DNA of 64,000 nt, from NCBI GenBank assembly GCA_037482015.1, contig JBBFKT010000001.1, positions 401,854-465,853 on the forward strand. Reading direction: 5' to 3'. A program made the position numbers and the translations under genes. Below, piece after piece: positions 35,869-44,307 of this stretch. The notes under the pieces were generated by a model. It searched no databases. It saw nothing but the letters and a program-made list of their open reading frames with translations, and had not been told where the DNA came from. Source of the stretch: Thermodesulforhabdaceae bacterium (GTDB lineage: Bacteria > Desulfobacterota > Syntrophobacteria > Syntrophobacterales > Thermodesulforhabdaceae). How positions within the stretch are numbered: the stretch's first letter is position 1; every line of letters begins with the position of its first letter.

Positions 35869-37584
35869 TCAATCTTTAGCCGTTGCCCGCATAACCTCAT
35901 CGATAGACGTAATACCTTCTCTAACCTTATTAAGCCCGCTCATCCTTAGAGTCTTCATTCCAAGCCTTATGGCTTCTTTTTTTATTTCTGCGGCTGGAGC
36001 GTTTGCCAGTATTAGTTCCTGCAATTCATCGTGGATAGGCATTACTTCATAAAGAGCAACTCTTCCTCTGTAACCAGTGTTGTTGCAGGCAACACAGCCT
36101 CTAGCGCTAAAACATGTAAACCCAGATTCTATCCAGTGTTCTGGCACACCTATGTCAAGTAGTATATCTGGTGTAATCGCATCATTCACTACTTTGCACT
36201 GGTTGCAGAGTTTCCTTACGAGCCTTTGAGCTAAAGCTAGATTTAGGGCCGAAGCAACCAGAAAGGGTTCTACTCCCATGTTTATGAGTCGAGTTATTGT
36301 GCTGGGAGCATCGTTTGTGTGTAATGTGCTCAATACAAGATGTCCCGTAAGAGCTGCCTTGACTGCAATTTCTGCTGTTTCGTAGTCTCGAATCTCGCCC
36401 ACCATGATAATATCAGGATCCTGTCGTAAGAAGGCTCTTAAAGCTGCAGCAAAGGTTAGTCCTATAGCTTCGTGGACCTGAACCTGGTTTATACCTGGAA
36501 GATTGTATTCCACAGGATCTTCCACTGTGGAAATATTTCTTTCCGTTTTGTTTAATTCCATTAAAGCGCTGTAAAGTGTAGTAGTTTTTCCACTTCCTGT
36601 AGGACCGGTGACTAACACCATGCCGTAAGGCTGATAGATTGCTCTCTTAAAGGCATCGAGTTGATCAGGTTCAAATCCCAGTTCAGTCATGTCAAGTTGA
36701 AGGCTCGATTTATCAAGAATTCGAAGCACTACTTTTTCACCAAATATAGTGGGAAGGCAGGAAACTCGAAAATCTATTTCTTTACCCAGAATTTTAGCTT
36801 TAATTCTTCCATCCTGCGGAAGCCTGCGTTCTGCTATGTCTAGATTGCTCATGATCTTTATACGAGACGAAATGGCATTTTTATATTTCACAGGAGGACG
36901 CATGATTTCATAAAGAATACCATCAATACGGTATCTAATGCGCAGTGTCTTTTCGTAAGGCTCAATATGAATATCACTGGCTTTTTTACGAATGGCATCT
37001 GTGAGTAGGGAGTTAACCAGCTTAACAACAGGAGCATCGCCGGCTTCTCCTTGGATTTCCGCTAGATCTAAATCTTCTGGTCCTTCCGTTGTTAGTTCAA
37101 TGTCATCACTAAGTAGTCTTAGCGCTTCATCCAGCGAATCGTTCGACGAAGCCTTTCTGTGTTCTAGAATTTGTTTTATGGCATTTTCCGGGGCTACGTG
37201 AATTTTAATGGCTTTTTGAGTAAGAAAACGCAGGTCATCAGCCATAAGACGATTTGTAGGATCTGATGTTGCCACATGAAGCACATTCCCAGTCAGTCCG
37301 AAAGGAACAGCCTGATATTTTTCAGCCGTTTCTTGCAAAATCAAATTTTGGATTTCATCGGGAATGTTGATTTTAAGAGGGTTTACAAGGGGAAGTTTAA
37401 GCTGTTTTGCCAGAGCTACAGCAAGATCTGTCGCGTTTATAAAACCTTTTTTTATAAGAATTGCTCCTAGGCGTTCACGAGATCGCATCTGCTCGTTAAG
37501 AGCTTCCTGGAGTTGCTCTTTTGATATCAGGCTTTCTTCAATCAAAAGCTGGCCCAGCCTTTTCGATGCGCCTACTTGGCTCAT
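35869..37584 (-). CDS. pilB: Type IV pilus extension ATPase PilB with MshEN domain
   Basis: 571-residue cytoplasmic hexameric ATPase that powers pilus extension. The N-terminus holds two 24-residue repeats beginning RLGQLLIEES and RLGAILIKKG, separated by exactly five residues (MRSRE), the arrangement of the cyclic di-GMP binding MshEN domain; the second matches the consensus and the first has Ser for Gly. The ATPase half shows Walker A GPTGSGKTTTLY, the Asp box, Walker B IIMVGEIRD, the His box LSTLHTNDA and the zinc cysteines CNQC...CVACNNTG. It heads pilBCS. Confidence 0.96.
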   Translation of the reverse strand: MSQVGASKRLGQLLIEESLISKEQLQEALNEQMRSRERLGAILIKKGFINATDLAVALAKQLKLPLVNPLKINIPDEIQNLILQETAEKYQAVPFGLTGNVLHVATSDPTNRLMADDLRFLTQKAIKIHVAPENAIKQILEHRKASSNDSLDEALRLLSDDIELTTEGPEDLDLAEIQGEAGDAPVVKLVNSLLTDAIRKKASDIHIEPYEKTLRIRYRIDGILYEIMRPPVKYKNAISSRIKIMSNLDIAERRLPQDGRIKAKILGKEIDFRVSCLPTIFGEKVVLRILDKSSLQLDMTELGFEPDQLDAFKRAIYQPYGMVLVTGPTGSGKTTTLYSALMELNKTERNISTVEDPVEYNLPGINQVQVHEAIGLTFAAALRAFLRQDPDIIMVGEIRDYETAEIAVKAALTGHLVLSTLHTNDAPSTITRLINMGVEPFLVASALNLALAQRLVRKLCNQCKVVNDAITPDILLDIGVPEHWIESGFTCFSARGCVACNNTGYRGRVALYEVMPIHDELQELILANAPAAEIKKEAIRLGMKTLRMSGLNKVREGITSIDEVMRATAKD

Positions 37585-37675
37585 ATCTTATTCCTCATCA
37601 ATACAATTTCGTTTTGATCGAGAATCATTATTTGACTGATTACCCTATTTTAAATTATCATTCAATAGAAAAAAC

Positions 37676-37703
37676 TTGACATCTCTTTTACCATTCTTAT
37701 TAT
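37676..37703 (+). promoter_or_regulatory. Promoter of the PxxKW gene
   Basis: Perfect -35 TTGACA (37676-37681), 16 nt spacer, -10 TATTAT (37698-37703), about 50 nt before the ATG at 37754, which has AGGAGG. It faces away from pilB. Confidence 0.7.
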
Positions 37704-37753
37704 TCGGCTGACTTCGGTAAGAAGAAAAGTGAAAATTAGGAGGTGTTATCAAA

Positions 37754-38044
37754 ATGATTTGCCAGACAGTTAGAGCCGGTTCAGAATGCGCTTTTATGAC
37801 TCCGACTGGATGTGGATACAACGGCGGAACCTGTTATCCTATTGTAGAGCAATGTGAAGGATGCCAGAGAATTACCGAGGTGGAAGGAGGAAAGTTTTGC
37901 ACTATTTATCCCAATCCATCGATTAAGTGGAAAACTGGTCCCTGCAACATGGCTACTCATGTAAAGATTGAAACTTCCAAGCAACAGCAAGAAAAAATCA
38001 ATCCTCTTAAGGCATCCAAGCGCGCAGCAAAAGGTAAGAAGTAA
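37754..38044 (+). CDS. PxxKW family cysteine-rich protein
   Basis: 96 residues, soluble. Nine cysteines in pairs (CAF, GCGYNGGTC, CEGC, FC, PC) and the signature PSIKW in NPSIKWKTGPCNMATH identify the small PxxKW cysteine-rich family seen mainly in Desulfobacterota; no function is known to me. A lysine-rich tail ends the protein. Strong promoter, AGGAGG ribosome site and a terminator make it a single-gene transcript, probably well expressed. Confidence 0.85.
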   Translation: MICQTVRAGSECAFMTPTGCGYNGGTCYPIVEQCEGCQRITEVEGGKFCTIYPNPSIKWKTGPCNMATHVKIETSKQQQEKINPLKASKRAAKGKK

Positions 38045-38075
38045 GTTTCTTTCGTAACTTAAATTAGTTCAGACA

Positions 38076-38111
38076 GGGCACCCGGAAAGAGATTTTAAGG
38101 GTGCCTTTTTT
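38076..38111 (+). terminator. Rho-independent terminator after the PxxKW gene
   Basis: GGGCACCC (38076-38083) pairs with GGGTGCC (38099-38105), followed by TTTTTT. A classical hairpin and T tail about 30 nt past the stop codon. Confidence 0.9.
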
Positions 38112-38340
38112 ATCTCGAACGCTCTTTTTGAACTTCTTTAGTGACTTACATTTCCTTTGATCTCGTTTTCCACGTGTTAGAGCGGACGATAAAAACGGTT
38201 CCGATTTTTTCTTATTAAAGCTTCAAAAAGATAATGTTGTTTGAAAAGGACTGTGGGGAGTAACTCTTATGTGGTTGCCTAAGGGATGTCCCAGAGGGTC
38301 CCTAATATATACCGGGAATTTACAAGCTCCGCAAGTGCTC

Positions 38341-38448
38341 AGAGTGTTCGAAAATCTTGTCTATTTAAACAGGTGGGGCGCGGCATTCTATGCTCCTGCG
38401 ATATAGTAATTGCGATGCTTATCACCACAATCTTTTTCTAACAGCCTT
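38341..38448. mobile_element. Short MITE-like relic
   Basis: Left end AGAGTGTTCGAAAATCTTG (38341) and right end ATCTTTTTCTAACAGCCTT (to 38448) form terminal inverted repeats of about 15 bp. The interior palindrome is decayed (GGGGCGCGGCATTC...GCTCCTGC). Otherwise the gap 38112-38501 shows nothing identifiable. Confidence 0.65.
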
Positions 38449-38501
38449 TCCAAAAAGATTGTAAAGAATTTTGTCTTGAGTTATAAGGATAAACCCTGGC
38501 G

Positions 38502-39761
38502 ATGAAAGGTTATTTTTTAAGAGCGAGAGGGGAGAAAGTGGAACAATATCAGATTATTACGGGCAACCAAGCTGCAGCCCTTGGAGCAAAGCTTTGCCGA
38601 GTCCAGGTGGTGGCTGCTTATCCTATTACCCCACAGTCAAAGATACCGGAGGTACTGGCAGAATATGTTGAGCGGGGGGAGCTTAAAGCAGAGTTTGTAA
38701 GAGTTGAAAGCGAACACTCAGCTTTGACGGTTTGTATTTCGGCTTCCATTGTAGGAGCGAGGGCTTTCACGGCCACGGCAGCTAATGGACTTGCTTACAT
38801 GCATGAACAACTTCACTGGGCAGCCGGCGCCAGGGTTCCCATTGTGATGCCGGTTACCAATCGAGGGCTTGGCGCTCCCTGGACAATCCTTAACGACATG
38901 CAAGATTCTTTGAGCCAGCGAGATACGGGCTGGATCCAGTTTTATTGCATAAACAATCAGGAAGTTCTGGATCATGTAATTATGGGCTACCGAGTCGCCG
39001 AAACAGTGCATCTTCCTGTTATGGTATGTTACGATGGATTTAGGCTTTCTCATACAGTAATGCCTGTAAATGTTCCGTCCCAAGAACTCGTAGATCAGTA
39101 TTTACCACCCAAAAAACCCCCTTATTCACTCGATCCGGAAAACCCTATAAACATTAACCCAGTCGTTATGGGTGAGTTAATACCTGGTGTTGATGGTAAA
39201 CTTTGGCCTGACTACATGAGCATCCGTCGTAGAATGCAGAAGGCTCATGAGGGCGCCCTTGAGATTATCCTTCAGGCTGGAAAATATTTTGGAGAACTTT
39301 TTGGCAGAACCTATGATACTCCTTTTACAAAATATAAAACCGAAGATGCTTCAGCAGTTTTTCTTACCATGGGTTCACTTACCAGTGAAGCAATGGAAGC
39401 TGTAGATGCATTACGTAAGGAAGGTATTAGGATTGGAGTTATTGGACTTAGAGTTTTTAGACCTTTTCCGGCTAAAGAACTTGCAGAAGTGCTTTCGGGC
39501 TTAGAAAAGGTGATTGTTGTGGAGAAGGCCATAAGTTACGGTTATGAGACTCCACTCGCTACCGAAACCAAAGCGGCTATCTACAGTTTTGGAACTTCGC
39601 CTTATTCACTAATATGGTCTTGGGTTGTTGGACTTGGAGGAAAGGATGTAAAACCCAGAGATCTTGTTGGCATTTGTAATGCCGTATTCCATAATGCCCC
39701 TCGAGAACGTCCTCTGTGGTGGCATGAAGAGGAGTATACCTATGAGCGTGCCGTTTGTTGA
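38502..39761 (+). CDS. porA: 2-oxoacid:ferredoxin oxidoreductase alpha subunit
   Basis: 419 residues. Alpha subunit of a PorA-type enzyme that decarboxylates pyruvate or a related 2-oxoacid to acyl-CoA with ferredoxin. Visible: GNQAAALGAKLCRVQVVAAYPITPQSKIPE, VRVESEHSALTVCISASIVGARAFTATAANGL and the C-terminal domain II (FPAKELAEVLSGLEKVIVVEK). The first dozen residues (MKGYFLRARGEK) are atypical, and GTG 38538 with GAGGGGAG upstream may be the true start. It overlaps porB by 20 nt. Substrate (pyruvate versus branched-chain or other) is not decided by sequence. Confidence 0.9.
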   Translation: MKGYFLRARGEKVEQYQIITGNQAAALGAKLCRVQVVAAYPITPQSKIPEVLAEYVERGELKAEFVRVESEHSALTVCISASIVGARAFTATAANGLAYMHEQLHWAAGARVPIVMPVTNRGLGAPWTILNDMQDSLSQRDTGWIQFYCINNQEVLDHVIMGYRVAETVHLPVMVCYDGFRLSHTVMPVNVPSQELVDQYLPPKKPPYSLDPENPININPVVMGELIPGVDGKLWPDYMSIRRRMQKAHEGALEIILQAGKYFGELFGRTYDTPFTKYKTEDASAVFLTMGSLTSEAMEAVDALRKEGIRIGVIGLRVFRPFPAKELAEVLSGLEKVIVVEKAISYGYETPLATETKAAIYSFGTSPYSLIWSWVVGLGGKDVKPRDLVGICNAVFHNAPRERPLWWHEEEYTYERAVC

Positions 39762-40641
39762 GATTCCCGATCGAGAATATGTCCTTCCTGGCACAAGAAC
39801 CTGTGCAGGATGTGGGCTTACTCTAGCTTACCGTTATATATTAAAAGCCCTTGGTCCTAAAGTTATAATAACTCTTCCGGCCTGCTGTCTTACAATACTT
39901 CACGGTATCTATCCCAAAACTCCTGTGGCAGTTAATGCTTTAAATACAACCTTTGCAAGCACAGCAGCTTCGGCATCGGGACTTGTTGCGGGACTTAAAG
40001 CAACAGGGCAAAATGATTATGTTGTTGTTGGTATGGCTGGCGACGGTGGCACCTTCGATATGGGAATTCAAGCTTTGAGTGGAGCTGCGGAACGCCAGAC
40101 CGATTTTATTTACATTTGCTATGACAATGAAGCTTACATGAATACTGGTGTTCAGAGATCTAGCGCAACACCTGAGGGAGCCATCACCACGACAACCCCT
40201 GTAGAACCTAAGCAACAACCTAAAAAAGATTTTCTCGCTATTATGGAAGCTCACAAGCTGCCCTATATGGCTACCTGTTGCTCCGCTTATCCTCGGGACA
40301 TTTATGAGAAGCTTTCCAAAGCAAAAAATATTCGAGGCACACGGTTTATACATCTCTATGTTCCTTGTCCACCTGGTTGGGGATTTCCGACTAATAAAAC
40401 CGTAGAAATAGGCCGTATTGCAGTGGAAACTGGTGTGGTCGTTTTGTTTGAAATAGAAGACGGCAAATTACGTCTTACGGGACGAAGTCTTACAATGGCT
40501 CGTTCTGGACGCAAGAGGCCAGTGGATGAATACCTGAAACTTCAGGGACGATTCAAAAAAATGACCCCGGAACAAATCGCATCCTTCCAGAAGGATGTAG
40601 ATGAAAGATGGGAACAATACCTTAGGCGAGCCGAGATTTAG
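39742..40641 (+). CDS. porB: 2-oxoacid:ferredoxin oxidoreductase beta subunit
   Basis: 299 residues. The thiamine pyrophosphate and 4Fe-4S bearing subunit: CAGCG near the N-terminus, PACC, the TPP motif GDGGTFDMGIQALSGAAER...YDNEAYMNTGVQ, and the later cysteine in YVPCPPGWGF. The frame is open to 39664, but ATG 39742, with AGAGGAG 7 nt upstream, matches the family. Genes for gamma and ferredoxin-like delta subunits do not follow as in four-subunit enzymes, so the partner subunits are either encoded elsewhere or replaced. Confidence 0.92.
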   Translation: MSVPFVEIPDREYVLPGTRTCAGCGLTLAYRYILKALGPKVIITLPACCLTILHGIYPKTPVAVNALNTTFASTAASASGLVAGLKATGQNDYVVVGMAGDGGTFDMGIQALSGAAERQTDFIYICYDNEAYMNTGVQRSSATPEGAITTTTPVEPKQQPKKDFLAIMEAHKLPYMATCCSAYPRDIYEKLSKAKNIRGTRFIHLYVPCPPGWGFPTNKTVEIGRIAVETGVVVLFEIEDGKLRLTGRSLTMARSGRKRPVDEYLKLQGRFKKMTPEQIASFQKDVDERWEQYLRRAEI

Positions 40642-40660
40642 TGGTAGAGGGGGATAGAGA

Positions 40661-41464
40661 GTGATAGGAGATCTTAGCGTTGAGAAAGCAAAAGAATTCG
40701 TTGTTGAGCTGCTCCATGAAGCTGGAAATATCGCTCTTGAAGGTTACGGCAAAGGACGAATAGAAAAAAAGTTCGATGAAGAAATGGTGACTTTCTTTGA
40801 AATGAAACTCGAAAACTTCGTCCGTGCCAAGATAGAAAAGGCTTTTCCTGGACATTTCCTTTTTGGTGATGGTGTAACTAGCAGTGGTTATCGTCATGAT
40901 ACAGGAAAATATCTGTGGGTTTTCGACGCACTGGATGGAGTAGCGAACTATCAGGCGGGTATCCCTATGTGGGGTATGTCCTTTGCTCTATTGGAAAATT
41001 TCTGGCCCATTGTGGGTGCCTATTTTATGCCATCTACCGGTGATATGTGGCTTGCTGTTGGTGGCGGTGCTATGTATTTTAATGGCAAAGAAAAAAAGAT
41101 TGTGGACACAGAACCTACCAATAATGAAAGTCTTCTTTTTACTTACTCGCGTTTTCATGACCATTTCAAGACCACATTTCCTGGAAAAATCCGAAATCTT
41201 GGTTGCACTGGGGCTCATATTTGTTATGTGGCTCAGGGGAGAGCCGATGGAGCTGTAATCCATAATGTGGCTTTCAGAGATATGGTGGCTCCATTGCTTA
41301 TCCTCGAATCAGCGGGCGGGTCTGTGGAATTTTTCGAAGGTGGAAAATTCTACATAAACGAATATTCAGATGGGCGACGCGTGCGGGATTTCTTGCTTGT
41401 AGCACCTAAGGGATTTCATGATCAATTGCGAGGGTACCTTAGAAGAACAGATGTCATTGAGTAG
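40661..41464 (+). CDS. Inositol monophosphatase-like protein
   Basis: 267 residues from a GTG start preceded by AGAGGGGGAT. The metal-site motif WxxDPxDGTxNF appears as VFDALDGVANY (about 88-98) and the C-terminal motif as RDMVAPLLILESAGGSVEF. The usual acidic GEE motif reads GDG (in FLFGDGVTSS), so one metal ligand may be lost and catalysis is uncertain. Enzymes of this fold hydrolyse inositol phosphates, fructose bisphosphate or 3'-phosphoadenosine nucleotides. It lies 19 nt after porB, probably in one transcript. Confidence 0.82.
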   Translation: MIGDLSVEKAKEFVVELLHEAGNIALEGYGKGRIEKKFDEEMVTFFEMKLENFVRAKIEKAFPGHFLFGDGVTSSGYRHDTGKYLWVFDALDGVANYQAGIPMWGMSFALLENFWPIVGAYFMPSTGDMWLAVGGGAMYFNGKEKKIVDTEPTNNESLLFTYSRFHDHFKTTFPGKIRNLGCTGAHICYVAQGRADGAVIHNVAFRDMVAPLLILESAGGSVEFFEGGKFYINEYSDGRRVRDFLLVAPKGFHDQLRGYLRRTDVIE

Positions 41465-41498
41465 TTTTGTAAATTAAAAATTTCGGGAGGATGGCAAA

Positions 41499-41690
41499 AT
41501 GACTAACTGGAAATGCAACAAGTGTGGACATGTTCTTCAGGCGGCTACACCGCCTGATGTATGCCCTTCCTGTAATGAGAAGTGTGAATTTATCGATGTT
41601 ACTTGCTACATACCAGAATGCGGAGGACCTGACTCCGGTAACATAAATCCTCAGGTTTTTGTAACCAGCGGAGAAAAAGACAAAAAGTAG
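41499..41690 (+). CDS. Rubredoxin-like small protein
   Basis: 63 residues. CNKCG (6-10) and CPSCN (24-28) give the two CxxC knuckles of a rubredoxin-type iron or zinc site, with a further CYIPECGG. Real rubredoxins are about 52 residues with aromatic core residues (YxC, PGT) that are not all present, so it is better called rubredoxin-like. GGGAGG precedes the ATG. It sits 34 nt after the phosphatase-like gene in the porAB region and may pass electrons or bind metal. Confidence 0.8.
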   Translation: MTNWKCNKCGHVLQAATPPDVCPSCNEKCEFIDVTCYIPECGGPDSGNINPQVFVTSGEKDKK

Positions 41691-41798
41691 ATCGGTGATG
41701 AGTTGCTTTTGTGGATTTTGTTAAGCAGGAATGCGCAAGAATAAGTAAGGTAAGGGGTGTTGAAGATCATCGAACTGTGAAATAAAGCGGGGAGTGCA

Positions 41799-43886
41799 AT
41801 GAAGGAAGATCTGACAAAAGTGAGAAACTTTGCACTTGGAGCTCATACAGGAGCAGGAAAGACATCGCTCGGCGAAGCTATGCTATTCATGTCCGGAGCA
41901 ACTACAAGACTGAACAAGGTCGATCAAGGTAATTCCGTTTTGGATTTTGAGCCCGAAGAAGTAAAACGAAAAATTACCATCAGTTCTGCTTTTTACACCT
42001 TTGAATGGAATAAATACACTTTCCACCTTATAGATACACCAGGCGATTTTAACTTTATCGCTGAGACTCAGACGGCTCTTCAAGGAGCCGATGGAGTTGT
42101 GGTCGTTGTGGACGCCGTCGATGGTGTTAAGGTCCAAACTGAGCGAGTCTGGGAAATTGCAGATACTTTGGGACATCCAAGAGTAATTTTTGTAAGCAAG
42201 GTGGACAAAGATCGAGCGGATTTCAAGCGTGTAGTGGAAGATATTCGTAGCAACTTCGGTGATATATGCGTTCCGGTTACCGTTCCTATTGGATTAGGGG
42301 AGCAGTTCAAAGGTGTAGTGGATGTTTTGCACGGAAAGGCCTTTGTTTATCCTGGACCTGAATCAAAACAGTTTAATATTCAAGATGTCCCCGGTGACCT
42401 CGCCGGAGATGTGGAAGCTTACAGAGATCAAGTTATAGAACGAGTAGCCGAAGCTGATGATACACTACTGGAAAAATATCTGGAACAGGGCGCGCTTGAT
42501 CCAGAAGAGATTGAAAAAGGGCTTATAGCAGCTATTACACATCGTAAACTTGTCCCCATACTTTGCGGATCTGGGGTAACCGGTATAGGTGTCGTTCAGT
42601 TCATGGATTTTATGGCTCGATACTTCCCAAGCCCGATGGATAGAGGTGAAAGGGCAGGGGAAACATCTGACGGACAGCCGATTTCGAGAAAACCTTTACC
42701 AGAAGAACCTTTCAGTGCTCTTGTTATTAAAACCTTAAACGATCCTTATGCGGGACGTCTTACCATAATGAGAGTCTTTTCAGGGACGGTAAGTTCCGAT
42801 TCCACAGTTTACAACGCCACCAAGAAATCAAAAGAACGTTTTGGAAGTCTTTTGCTCCTTCAGGGGAAGTCTCAAAAACAGATTTCCGAAGCCGGCCCCG
42901 GTTCAATTGTTGCTGTGGCAAAGCTTAAGGATACCATGACAGGTGATACACTTTGTGATGAAAAACAACCCATTCTGTATGGTCTGCTTCCACTTCCCCC
43001 TGTGGTTTACTCGCTTGCCGTTGAACCAAAGAGCCGTGGTGATGAAGAAAAAATATTCTCGTCTCTTGCTCGCCTTATGGAAGAAGATGTGAGACTTAAA
43101 CTTGAACGTAATGATGAAACAAAGGAGATGATCCTTTCCGGCATGGGGGAAATCCATATCGAGGCCACCGTTGACAAGCTCCAACGCAAATATGGCGTCG
43201 AAGTTAACCTGCGGCTTCCCAGAGTGCCTTACAAAGAGACAATAAGGGGTAAGGCTAGAGTGCAGGGGAAGTATAAAAAGCAGACGGGAGGTCGAGGTCA
43301 ATACGGCGATTGCTGGATTGAGATTGAACCTCTTCCAAGAGGTGAGGGATTCAAGTTTGTAGATAAGATCGTTGGAGGCGTAATTCCCAAACAGTTTATT
43401 CCAGCTGTGGAAAAGGGTATTGTTGAGGCTGCTCAGGAGGGTGTGCTTGCCGGTTATCCAACTATCGATTTCAAAGTGGATCTTGTTGATGGATCATTCC
43501 ATCCTGTGGATTCGTCGGAACTTGCCTTTAAGATAGCCGGCTCAATGGCTTTCAAAAAGGCTGCAATGGATGCCAAGCCTGTGCTTCTAGAGCCGATCAT
43601 GTATATGGAAATTACTGTGCCGGACGATTGTATGGGCGACGTTATTGGCGATCTGAACGGGCGAAGAGGAAAAGTATTGGGCATGGAGTCCAAGGGTAAG
43701 AAGCAGATCATTAAGGCGCTTGTGCCCATGGTTGAAGTGCTAAGATATGCGCCAGACCTTCGCTCTATGACCGCCGGGCGGGGCGTTTTTATCATGAGAT
43801 TCGACCACTACGAGGAAGTACCTGCTCAACTTCAAGACAAGATTATAGAGCAGGCCAGGGTGGAGAAAGAAAAGGAGAGTAAATAA
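41799..43886 (+). CDS. Elongation factor G-like GTPase (EF-G2 group)
   Basis: 695 residues with all five EF-G domains. G1 AHTGAGKTS, G3 DTPGDFNF, G4 SKVDKD; domain IV begins around VRVPYKE/GKYKKQTGGRGQYGDC, and domain V ends LRSMTAGRGVFIMRFDHYEEVP. Two features separate it from canonical EF-G: the P-loop has TGAGKT instead of DAGKT, and the catalytic His of DTPGH is Asp. These mark the paralogous EF-G2/EF-G-like group, whose role is uncertain and which usually accompanies a true fusA elsewhere. It is alone, without ribosomal protein genes. GGGGAG precedes the ATG. Confidence 0.9.
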   Translation: MKEDLTKVRNFALGAHTGAGKTSLGEAMLFMSGATTRLNKVDQGNSVLDFEPEEVKRKITISSAFYTFEWNKYTFHLIDTPGDFNFIAETQTALQGADGVVVVVDAVDGVKVQTERVWEIADTLGHPRVIFVSKVDKDRADFKRVVEDIRSNFGDICVPVTVPIGLGEQFKGVVDVLHGKAFVYPGPESKQFNIQDVPGDLAGDVEAYRDQVIERVAEADDTLLEKYLEQGALDPEEIEKGLIAAITHRKLVPILCGSGVTGIGVVQFMDFMARYFPSPMDRGERAGETSDGQPISRKPLPEEPFSALVIKTLNDPYAGRLTIMRVFSGTVSSDSTVYNATKKSKERFGSLLLLQGKSQKQISEAGPGSIVAVAKLKDTMTGDTLCDEKQPILYGLLPLPPVVYSLAVEPKSRGDEEKIFSSLARLMEEDVRLKLERNDETKEMILSGMGEIHIEATVDKLQRKYGVEVNLRLPRVPYKETIRGKARVQGKYKKQTGGRGQYGDCWIEIEPLPRGEGFKFVDKIVGGVIPKQFIPAVEKGIVEAAQEGVLAGYPTIDFKVDLVDGSFHPVDSSELAFKIAGSMAFKKAAMDAKPVLLEPIMYMEITVPDDCMGDVIGDLNGRRGKVLGMESKGKKQIIKALVPMVEVLRYAPDLRSMTAGRGVFIMRFDHYEEVPAQLQDKIIEQARVEKEKESK

Positions 43887-43930
43887 ATAAAAAGAAGCAA
43901 AATATATTGTAACAAGAGTCAAGACCTCTT

Positions 43931-44237
43931 GATGGGGTTGTAAAACTTCCTCTTTTATGGGGTGGTAAAAGAAACGGAAAACCCAGGGATGGAACTCAAC
44001 TCGGAAGACCTTTCCGGACGTAGGTAGCCAGGAAACAGCTCAATATTGGGTTTACCAGATAAATGTAGGGACACGGCATGCCGTGCCCCTACAATAATTC
44101 CTACAACGCGACTTTGTTACGACGTCCTCAAAATATGGGGAGATTAAGAGGATTCCAAATAAGGGATGGTTTTCGAACACCCTCCGTGACCCTATTGCCA
44201 AAACAACCCTGCAGGGAAAAAATTTTTGAACGCCCTC
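43931..44237. mobile_element. MITE-like element with doubled right end
   Basis: Left end GATGGGGTTGTAAAACTTCC (43931), right end GGTTTTCGAACACCCTC (44168-44184), and a second right-end copy AATTTTTGAACGCCCTC (44221-44237). Bases 43965-44092 match 7920-8050, including the palindrome 44065-44092, while 44120-44184 match 24690-24750. The doubled end suggests one element inserted in or beside another. It fills the gap between the EF-G-like gene and the EAL gene. Confidence 0.75.
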
Positions 44238-44307
44238 ATATTGGTTAAAATGGCCATAATACAGTTAACTTATGATCTTTGAGAAACTTGTTTAGAATTG
44301 AATCTAC

